Source of the DNA: CANLWN01 sp039815505
GTDB taxonomy: Bacteria > Bacteroidota > Bacteroidia > Flavobacteriales > Flavobacteriaceae
Direction: 5' to 3'
Assembly: GCA_039815505.1 (NCBI GenBank)
Contig: JBCBZE010000054.1
Coordinates: 1-13,578 of the forward strand
Length of the DNA: 13,578 nt
The position numbers and the translations under genes were made by a program. A model generated the notes under the pieces. It was not told the DNA's origin. It was given only the letters and a program-made list of their open reading frames with translations, and searched no databases. Below are positions 7,464 to 13,578 of the stretch, one piece after another. Numbering within the stretch: position 1 is the stretch's first letter; each line of letters opens with the position of its first letter.

Positions 7464-8528
7464 TTATACCAATATGCTTTGCACCACTTCTTTTTTGGCT
7501 TCTTTTTTAGATCCGTCAAACCCTTCTACACCTCCAACGGTCGTATACTTCATTACAAACCTTTTATTTGGGTTTATAATCTGATATGCAAATTGGCACA
7601 TTACCGCTGCTTCATGGAAACCGGATAATATCAATTTTAACTTCCCTTCATAGGTATTTACATCGCCTATGGCGAACACGCCCGGGATATTGGTCTGATA
7701 GTCTTTGGCATTGTTTACTTTAATGGCATTTTTTTCTATCTCCAATCCCCAGTCACCTATTGGACCCAATTTTGGGGATAGACCAAACAAGGGAATAAAA
7801 TTATCGATCTCTAAATAGGTGGGTTCTTTTTCGGTGTCATTGTGCTTAATGACCACGGCCTCCAATTTATCCGAACCGTGAAGTTCCTTTACTTCCGCTT
7901 CGGTGAATAATTGGATTTTACCCAACTTGGCCAGTTCACCGGCTTTTTCAACGGAATCCAAGGCACCTCTAAATTCGTTTCTACGATGTACCAAAGAAAC
8001 CTCTGAAGCTATATCGGCCAAAAATATGGCCCAGTCCAGTGCGGAATCCCCACCACCGGCAATTACAACTTTTTTGTCCCTATATACTTCAGGATCTTTA
8101 ACGATATAGGCCACACCTTTATCCTCAAAAGTTTGAATATTTGAAATGGGAGGTTTTCTTGGCTCAAAAGAACCCAAGCCACCTGCGATGACGACTACGG
8201 GCGCATGATGTTGTGTTCCCTTGTTCGTGGTTACGATAAAAGAACCATCCTCCAATTTTTCCAAGGTTTCGGCACGCTCTCCCAGGGTAAAGCCCGGGTC
8301 AAATGGTTTTATCTGTTCCATAAGATTGTTCACCAAATCTCCAGCCAATATCTCCGGAAATGCAGGAATATCATAAATGGGTTTTTTGGGGTAAATCTCC
8401 GAACACTGACCGCCAGGTTGCGGCAAAGCGTCTATTAAGTGTGACTTTAACTTTAACAAACCAGCTTCAAAAACTGTAAATAGGCCGGTTGGCCCGGCGC
8501 CGATGATCAATATATCTGTTTTTATCAT
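7464..8528 (-). CDS. ferredoxin--NADP reductase-like flavoprotein (TrxR-like fold)
   Basis: The 354-residue protein belongs to the low-molecular-weight thioredoxin-reductase-like flavoproteins. An FAD site GAGPTG is at 10-15, PQPGGQC at 36-42, and the NADPH Rossmann motif GGGDSA at 158-163. The basic HRRNEFR at 181-187 fits binding of the NADPH 2'-phosphate, and the second FAD contact AIGD is at 286-289. The CxxC redox pair of thioredoxin reductase is absent, so it fits the YumC-type ferredoxin/flavodoxin--NADP reductases better. It follows the sulfite reductase and siroheme methyltransferase genes, which suggests it moves NADPH electrons to a ferredoxin feeding the sulfite reductase. It could also help reactivate MetH, encoded just downstream. 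The true acceptor cannot be read from sequence. It is the last gene before the intrinsic terminator. Confidence 0.88.
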   Translation of the reverse strand: MIKTDILIIGAGPTGLFTVFEAGLLKLKSHLIDALPQPGGQCSEIYPKKPIYDIPAFPEILAGDLVNNLMEQIKPFDPGFTLGERAETLEKLEDGSFIVTTNKGTQHHAPVVVIAGGLGSFEPRKPPISNIQTFEDKGVAYIVKDPEVYRDKKVVIAGGGDSALDWAIFLADIASEVSLVHRRNEFRGALDSVEKAGELAKLGKIQLFTEAEVKELHGSDKLEAVVIKHNDTEKEPTYLEIDNFIPLFGLSPKLGPIGDWGLEIEKNAIKVNNAKDYQTNIPGVFAIGDVNTYEGKLKLILSGFHEAAVMCQFAYQIINPNKRFVMKYTTVGGVEGFDGSKKEAKKEVVQSILV

Positions 8529-8603
8529 TTTTTATTGCACTATTTTATTTCAATATATCTTGTACGTTCTTCTTTGATCTCTCTCAAATAGACCTTTGTT
8601 GTT

Positions 8604-9374
8604 TTAACTTATTGCTTCTAATTGATGACTATATGTATGTACGGCATTTAAAAGTGATGCCCTATGTTCCACTACCTCCCCTATGATAATAATAGCAGGA
8701 TTCGTCAATTGATTCTTACTCACAGTTTCCTCTATGGTTGCTATTGTTCCCACACCGACCTTTTCATTGTTCCTTGTGCCATTTTGGATAATGGCAATAG
8801 GGACTTCCGATTTCTCCTCATTCCTATACAGTTCCACGATTTTGGAAAGCTTGCCCATGCCCATCAAAATTACGACAGTGGCATTGGACTTTGCCGCTAA
8901 ATAAATGTCTTTGGATAATCTATGCTCCTTTGTTGTTCCCGTTATGACCCAAAAACTTTCCGCAGCCCCCCTTTTTGTAACGGGAATGTTTTGTGCCGCA
9001 GGTACAGCTATGGAAGAGGATATTCCCGGGACCATTTCTACGGACAATCCGTGTTCTTTTGCATACAACATTTCTTCGGAACCCCGTCCAAAAACAAAGG
9101 GGTCCCCACCTTTTAATCTGACAACATGGCCATTTGCTTTGGCCCTGCTTACTATTAGTTCATTAATCTGGTTTTGTTGATAGGCATAACATCCTTTTCG
9201 TTTACCTACAAAAATGTGTTCTGCTTTTGGGGCATAATCCAATAACTCCGGATCAACCAAAGCATCGTACAACACCACATCGGCCGCACCTAAGGTCTTA
9301 ATTGCCTTAAGGGTAATCAGTTCTATATCCCCGGGACCGGCTCCTACCACGGTCAATTTTGCTTCTTTACGCAT
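8604..9374 (-). CDS. cobA: uroporphyrinogen-III C-methyltransferase (SUMT)
   Basis: The 256-residue enzyme adds two methyl groups from SAM to uroporphyrinogen III, giving precorrin-2, the precursor of siroheme and cobalamin. Family marks are GAGPGD at 11-16, RLKGGDPFVFGRG at 86-98, VPGISS at 115-120, and PVTKRG at 131-136. It has the length of a single-domain SUMT and lacks the dehydrogenase/ferrochelatase part of CysG, so those steps must be coded elsewhere. Its ATG lies inside the end of the sulfite reductase gene (8-nt overlap, ATGCGTAA), which strongly suggests coupled translation of the enzyme and the maker of its cofactor. Precorrin-2 could also serve B12 synthesis for MetH, but the overlap favours siroheme supply for the sulfite reductase. 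Confidence 0.95.
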   Translation of the reverse strand: MRKEAKLTVVGAGPGDIELITLKAIKTLGAADVVLYDALVDPELLDYAPKAEHIFVGKRKGCYAYQQNQINELIVSRAKANGHVVRLKGGDPFVFGRGSEEMLYAKEHGLSVEMVPGISSSIAVPAAQNIPVTKRGAAESFWVITGTTKEHRLSKDIYLAAKSNATVVILMGMGKLSKIVELYRNEEKSEVPIAIIQNGTRNNEKVGVGTIATIEETVSKNQLTNPAIIIIGEVVEHRASLLNAVHTYSHQLEAIS

Positions 9375-11457
9375 GCTGTAGTTCTAATTCCCTATACTTT
9401 TCCACTTTTTCCAAAAAACTCTTGGCATCCAACAAATAATTTTTGGCAAATGCCTCCGTTGGCTTATGAAAATTCAACTGCAATACCAAGGCCTCAAATG
9501 AACCGCTAAGCGCTATGTTTCCCGTTGTCACAAATACCTCATCAAAACTCTTGATGATACCGGCATGGGTATTGGTCTTTTTATTTTCGGCCGTCAATAA
9601 TGCTTTTGCAGAGTTTACCATAGAAGCATATGCATGGTAGATACTGGCTGCCCATTTTTGTTCTTCAAATGCCGATTGGGCATTTTGGATCTTCTCTTCA
9701 CTCTCGAACAGCAATGTTGCTATTAAATCGATAACTACTCCTGCACATTCCCCAATTCCGATAGCTTTTTCGTACTTCTTGGTATTTCCCCAGTCAATAA
9801 AATCCGCTTGGGTCAAGTTTTCTATATTGGCCAACGGTTTCAAAAAGTCATAAAAATAATGCTCCCCTTTTTGGGCGTAGTAGTCCACAAACTTTGCACC
9901 ATTGCCATTGGCTTCAAAATCGTTTAATATTAAACGTAGTGCTTCGGGTCCTCTTTTACTTGGTATTTTAACCACTTTGTCCGCAAAACTTCCTTGACCG
10001 TTACCTTTGTTTCCGCCACCTAATAATACCTGAAGGGCAGGGGCGATCAATTTATCCTTGGTCCTTATAGACATCCCCTGAAAACCAATGTTGGCCATAT
10101 TATGTTGTCCACAGGCATTCATACAACCACTAATCTTTATGACCACATCGGCATTATTGATGTATTGTGGATATTCTGCTTTAATTACCCTTTCTAGTTC
10201 CTGAGCGATTCCGGTACTACTGGCAATTCCCAGGTTGCATGTATCTGTTCCTGGACAGGCCGTAATGTCAAGGGCCTTATTATAGCCGGCAGCCACAAAG
10301 CCTAATTTTTCCAATTCGGTATAAAAGAAAGGTACCAATTCTTCCTTTACATAGGGAATCAATATATTTTGACGAAGTGATAATCGCAATTCCCCCGCTG
10401 CATAGTTTTCAACCAAATCGGCAAGAAGCCGGGCTTTATCGGTATAGAAATCACCTAATAGCACCTTGATGCCAATGGCAACATAGCCCTGCTGTTTTTG
10501 AGGTACTATATTGGTAGACTTCCAAGTTTCAAATACCTCTTTGTTTTCTATGTGTATTTCCGGTATTTCAACCTCTGCTATTTTTACCTTTGGATAGGCC
10601 TCGGCATCTATGGGATATAATTCATAAGGAACGGATGTTTGTACTTCTTTCAACAACTCTTTGAATCCGTCCAAGCCGACATCCCTGAGCAAAAATTTCA
10701 TACGTGCCTTGGCCCTACTCTTACGTTCCCCATAGCGATCAAATACCCTGATTACACTTTCCATCAAAGGAATAATTTTATCCGAGGGCAAAAAGCTGAA
10801 CAATTCCTCTGCATGTCTTGGCTGAGATCCCAGACCACCGGCCAACATAACCTTAAAACCTTTTACCCCATTTTCTATTTTGGCTATAAAGCCAAGATCA
10901 TGCATATAGGACAGACCGGTATCGGCATCGCTGGCAGAAAAGGAAACCTTGAATTTTCTCCCCATTTCTTGACTAATGGGATTGCGTAAAAAATATTGAA
11001 AAAGCGCATGGGCGTATGGGGATACATCAAAAGGTTCATCGACATCGATCCCTGCTGTTTCACTGGCCGTTATATTACGAACCGTATTTCCACAAGCCTC
11101 CCTAAGTGTTACATCATCTTTCTCTAACTGCGCCCAAAGTTCGGGTGTCCGGTCCAAATCCACATAGTGGATCTGTATATCTTGACGGGTAGTTATGTGT
11201 AAACGCCCCGTAGAATATTCATCGGAAACATCGCAAATTCTCCTTAATTGGTTGGAACTTACCTTTCCATAGGGCAGTTTGATACGAATCATCTGGACCC
11301 CTTCCTGTCTTTGGCCATATACCCCCCGTGCCAAGCGTAAACTTCGGAACTTTTCCTCATCTAACTTGCCTTCCTTAAACTGACGGATTTTGGCTTCCAA
11401 ATCAATGATGTCCTTTTCAACTACCGGATTCTCTATTTCTGTTCTAAAGCTTTGCAT
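9367..11457 (-). CDS. assimilatory sulfite reductase (siroheme, [4Fe-4S]) with C-terminal HEPN-like domain
   Basis: The protein has 696 residues. The first 540 or so hold the duplicated sulfite/nitrite reductase fold. The cluster cysteines are Cys401 and Cys407 (CPGTDTC, CX5C) and Cys445 and Cys449 (CMNAC, CX3C). Siroheme and anion-binding positions match sulfite reductases: TTRQ (Arg91), NTVRN (Arg127) and GRKFK (Lys168, Lys170), comparable to Arg83, Arg153, Lys215 and Lys217 of E. coli. It reduces sulfite to sulfide with six electrons, probably from ferredoxin. Residues about 583-692 form an added helical domain with features of HEPN proteins (WAASIYHAYASMVNSAKALL, then NTHAG), but the RX4-6H RNase motif is not visible. 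Nitrite reduction is the alternative by fold; the neighbours cysD, cysN and SUMT argue for sulfite. The ATG at 11457 follows cysN by 77 nt without a terminator. Confidence 0.93.
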   Translation of the reverse strand: MQSFRTEIENPVVEKDIIDLEAKIRQFKEGKLDEEKFRSLRLARGVYGQRQEGVQMIRIKLPYGKVSSNQLRRICDVSDEYSTGRLHITTRQDIQIHYVDLDRTPELWAQLEKDDVTLREACGNTVRNITASETAGIDVDEPFDVSPYAHALFQYFLRNPISQEMGRKFKVSFSASDADTGLSYMHDLGFIAKIENGVKGFKVMLAGGLGSQPRHAEELFSFLPSDKIIPLMESVIRVFDRYGERKSRAKARMKFLLRDVGLDGFKELLKEVQTSVPYELYPIDAEAYPKVKIAEVEIPEIHIENKEVFETWKSTNIVPQKQQGYVAIGIKVLLGDFYTDKARLLADLVENYAAGELRLSLRQNILIPYVKEELVPFFYTELEKLGFVAAGYNKALDITACPGTDTCNLGIASSTGIAQELERVIKAEYPQYINNADVVIKISGCMNACGQHNMANIGFQGMSIRTKDKLIAPALQVLLGGGNKGNGQGSFADKVVKIPSKRGPEALRLILNDFEANGNGAKFVDYYAQKGEHYFYDFLKPLANIENLTQADFIDWGNTKKYEKAIGIGECAGVVIDLIATLLFESEEKIQNAQSAFEEQKWAASIYHAYASMVNSAKALLTAENKKTNTHAGIIKSFDEVFVTTGNIALSGSFEALVLQLNFHKPTEAFAKNYLLDAKSFLEKVEKYRELELQHA

Positions 11458-11534
11458 CTGTTATTTTTTTATTATTCCTATGGATTTAATAGGGTATTAG
11501 TGTAAATGCTTTTATTTTTTTTAAATCGGTTTTC

Positions 11535-12782
11535 CTAATTTATAAAACCTACCCCAGCCGTCGCTTGGGTTTGGGCATCGACCAATATAAAAGCCCCATT
11601 GAATTTATTGTCCTTATAGGCATCGTAATAAATATGTTTACTCAATTTTATGCGTACCTGCCCAATTTCATTCAACGATAACTTATTATCTGAATCTATT
11701 TGTCCGGAAAAATCCGTGGTCATTACATTTTGAACCGCATCAATTTTTGATAGTACCTTATTTGTATTGTGCTGAACTATATATTTTGACCCTGGCCGTA
11801 ATTGCTTACTATCCATCCAACAAACGGTTGCATCTATTTCTTTTTCAACTTTTGGAAGTTCGTTGGTCTTTACCAACATATCTCCCCGTGTTATATTAAT
11901 ATCATCTTCCAGGGTAATATTTACAGAACTTCCCGCTACGGCTTTCTTATATTTTTTATCAAAAAAATAAATTTCCTTTATTATAGACTGTGTTAACGAA
12001 GGCAATACGGTTACACTATCTCCTACTTGTAAGGCACCTCCATAAATTTTTCCGGTATATCCACGAAAATCATGAAACTCATCGGTCTTGGGGCGTATTA
12101 CCGTCTGTACAGGAAAACGTACCTGTCCTCCATCATATACGTCAGATGCTTCCAATTTTTCCAAATGCCCTAAAATAGTGTCCCCCTTATACCATGGCAT
12201 GGCATCCGTTGTTGCTACAATATTATCCCCATGCAGGGCACTCACTGGAATATAACTTAACCGCTGCTCGGTATAGTCACTTTTAGCGTTCAATGCTTCA
12301 AAATCGCGCTTAATATCGTTAAAAACATCTTCGGAATAATCTACCAAATCCATTTTATTGACCGCCACGATAATATCCTTGACCCGCAGCAGGTTATTGA
12401 TAAAAAAATGTCTATACGTCTGTTCTATGACGCCTTTTCTAGCGTCTATTAAAATAATGGTCACCTGTGAGGTAGATGCCCCTGTAACCATATTACGGGT
12501 ATACTCTACATGCCCGGGGGTATCTGCTATGATATAACTTTTGGTAGGTGTTGAAAAATAAATATGGGCCACATCTATGGTTATTCCCTGCTCCCTTTCG
12601 GCCACTAGACCATCCGTAGCCAAGGAAAAGTCCAAGTAATCATACCCTTTTTGTTCACTACTCTTCTTAATGGCCTCCAACTTATCATCGGTCAACGATT
12701 TGGTATCGTAAAGCAACCTTCCTATCAAGGTGCTCTTTCCATCATCTACGCTTCCTGCCGTTGCTATTTTTAGTACTTCCAT
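11535..12782 (-). CDS. cysN: sulfate adenylyltransferase subunit 1 (GTPase)
   Basis: From the ATG at 12782 the protein has 415 residues and starts MEVLKIATAGSVDDGKST. A TTG at 12821 is in frame, but it lies on the edge of a hairpin and adds residues unlike the family. CysN is an EF-Tu-like GTPase whose hydrolysis drives CysD to form APS from ATP and sulfate. The G1 loop GSVDDGKS is at 10-17, the switch I segment EREQGITIDVA at 62-72, DTPGH (G3) at 87-91, and NKMD (G4) at 142-145. Beta-barrel domains follow. There is no C-terminal APS kinase domain, so it is not a CysNC fusion. Whether APS or PAPS is the next intermediate depends on genes outside the window. It follows cysD after 75 nt. Confidence 0.96.
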   Translation of the reverse strand: MEVLKIATAGSVDDGKSTLIGRLLYDTKSLTDDKLEAIKKSSEQKGYDYLDFSLATDGLVAEREQGITIDVAHIYFSTPTKSYIIADTPGHVEYTRNMVTGASTSQVTIILIDARKGVIEQTYRHFFINNLLRVKDIIVAVNKMDLVDYSEDVFNDIKRDFEALNAKSDYTEQRLSYIPVSALHGDNIVATTDAMPWYKGDTILGHLEKLEASDVYDGGQVRFPVQTVIRPKTDEFHDFRGYTGKIYGGALQVGDSVTVLPSLTQSIIKEIYFFDKKYKKAVAGSSVNITLEDDINITRGDMLVKTNELPKVEKEIDATVCWMDSKQLRPGSKYIVQHNTNKVLSKIDAVQNVMTTDFSGQIDSDNKLSLNEIGQVRIKLSKHIYYDAYKDNKFNGAFILVDAQTQATAGVGFIN

Positions 12783-12820
12783 TATTCTTTCGTATTCGGT
12801 GTTAGGTAATGCCGTATTCA

Positions 12821-12838
12821 ATAGTCCACACGGACTAT
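12821..12838. promoter_or_regulatory. perfect hairpin/palindrome between cysD and cysN
   Basis: ATAGTCC (12821-12827) and GGACTAT (12832-12838) form a perfect 7-bp inverted repeat around a 4-nt ACAC centre. It lies about 40 nt before the cysN ATG and 20 nt after the cysD stop. No T-run follows, so it is not an intrinsic terminator. It could be a binding site for a dimeric regulator, or an RNA stem that sets mRNA stability or the CysD:CysN ratio. Confidence 0.6.
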
Positions 12839-12857
12839 ATGAAGCGTTCTCTCTTCT

Positions 12858-13578
12858 TTAAAAATATCCTTGTTGTTTGCGTTTCTCCATGGCAGCCTCT
12901 GATCGTTTGTCGTCTATACGAGCTCCTCGTTCCGAAATTTTGGATTCCCTAATTTCCGCCACTACTTTATCAATGGTGTCGGCATGGGAAAGAACGGCGG
13001 CGGTACAGGACATATCCCCAACGGTTCTGAACCGTACCATACGTTCCTCTACCAATTCATCTTGGGACCTAAATACCACATCGTCCTCGGCGGACCATAT
13101 GAGACCGTCCCTTTCAAAAATGTTTCGCTTATGTGCAAAATAAATGGAAGGGATTTCTATGTTTTCTTTTTGAATATAGCTCCATACATCCAACTCTGTC
13201 CAATTGCTTATGGGGAATACCCTTACGTTCTGCCCCATTTCTATCTGACCGTTAAGCATATCAAAAAGCTCTGGACGCTGGTTCTTTTCGTCCCATTGTC
13301 CAAAATCGTCCCGTACGGAAAAAATTCGCTCTTTTGCCCTTGCTTTTTCCTCATCTCTTCTGGCACCCCCTATACAGGCATCGAACTTAAATTCCTCTAT
13401 GGCATCCAAAAGTGTTGTGGTCTGCAAGGTATTTCTGCTGGCATATTTTCCAGTTTCCTCCACCACTTTTCCTTGATCAATGGAATCCTGTACGTTTCTT
13501 ACAATTAATTCCACACCCAGTTCTTCTACCAATTGATCGCGAAAAGTAATGGTTTCGGGAAAATTATGTCCCGTATCG
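12858..13578 (-). CDS. cysD: sulfate adenylyltransferase subunit 2, 5' end beyond window
   Basis: About 239 C-terminal residues are visible out of roughly 300. The open frame runs to the right edge, beginning DTGHNFPETITFRDQL, so about 60 N-terminal residues with the PP-loop are missing. CysD is the nucleotidyl-transferring subunit (PAPS-reductase-like ATP pyrophosphatase fold) that makes APS with its GTPase partner CysN. Family marks are CIGGARRDEEKARAKERIFS, the FPISNWTELDVW segment, the FRTVGDMSCTAAV stretch, and the typical end MEKRKQQGYF. A TTG at 13532 can be read as a start but lies inside conserved sequence and is not one. The stop is 75 nt upstream of the cysN ATG, with the hairpin at 12821-12838 between them. 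Confidence 0.96.
   Translation of the reverse strand, partial: DTGHNFPETITFRDQLVEELGVELIVRNVQDSIDQGKVVEETGKYASRNTLQTTTLLDAIEEFKFDACIGGARRDEEKARAKERIFSVRDDFGQWDEKNQRPELFDMLNGQIEMGQNVRVFPISNWTELDVWSYIQKENIEIPSIYFAHKRNIFERDGLIWSAEDDVVFRSQDELVEERMVRFRTVGDMSCTAAVLSHADTIDKVVAEIRESKISERGARIDDKRSEAAMEKRKQQGYF

Noticed and set aside
7464..8528. Thioredoxin reductase
   Set aside because: The fold fits, but the CxxC redox pair is missing; only single cysteines such as Cys42 are seen.
9367..9720. HEPN toxin or RNase activity of the sulfite reductase tail
   Set aside because: The RX4-6H catalytic motif is not visible, and the domain is fused to an enzyme with no antitoxin next to it.
12782..12821. TTG at 12821 as the cysN start
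   Set aside because: It falls on the edge of a perfect hairpin and adds 13 residues unlike the family; the ATG at 12782 gives the usual CysN start.
12984..13508. 174-codon open frame on the plus strand
   Set aside because: It is antisense to conserved cysD sequence and shows no protein-like pattern.

Overview
The window looks like chromosome from a marine-type flavobacterium (Bacteroidota, Flavobacteriia). The DNA is AT-rich, and most gene starts lack a clear Shine-Dalgarno. The one convincing promoter is of the Bacteroidota type (TTG, 20 nt, TAnnTTTG-like). The gene families are typical of Flavobacteriaceae: a HEPN-tailed sulfite reductase, a two-gene MetH, an acyloxyacyl hydrolase and a DUF2807 (head GIN) lipoprotein. 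This assignment is inferred from gene content, not from a search. Every supported gene lies on the minus strand, so the order of transcription runs from high to low coordinates.

Region A (13578 to about 7401) is sulfate assimilation. It holds cysD (5' end cut by the window edge), cysN, a siroheme/[4Fe-4S] sulfite reductase with a C-terminal HEPN-like domain, uroporphyrinogen-III C-methyltransferase (first step to siroheme), and a ferredoxin--NADP reductase-like flavoprotein. Together these cover sulfate activation (CysDN), the six-electron reduction of sulfite, manufacture of its cofactor, and probably its electron supply. The APS/PAPS reductase and the remaining siroheme enzymes are not in view. 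A strong intrinsic terminator (7401-7436) closes this unit.

Region B (about 7367 to 1738) is methionine synthesis. A promoter and a textbook SAM-I (S-box) riboswitch (7190-7308) precede a tightly packed unit: the homocysteine-binding half of cobalamin-dependent methionine synthase, a small ABM-fold protein, the pterin/B12/activation half of methionine synthase, a small membrane protein, and metF. MetF supplies 5-methyl-tetrahydrofolate to the split MetH. The riboswitch should shut the unit down when S-adenosylmethionine is plentiful. Several junctions are stop codon directly followed by start codon, which suggests translational coupling.

Region C (1642 to 1) is envelope biology: a secreted or outer-membrane acyloxyacyl hydrolase (PagL-like lipid A deacylase family) and a lipoprotein with a DUF2807 domain, cut off by the window edge. 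These have no evident link to sulfur metabolism.

The most unusual points are the MetH split around an intact ABM gene under S-box control, the HEPN-like tail on the sulfite reductase, the unknown membrane protein abutting metF, and a perfect hairpin between cysD and cysN. No mobile element, CRISPR array, tRNA or rRNA was seen.
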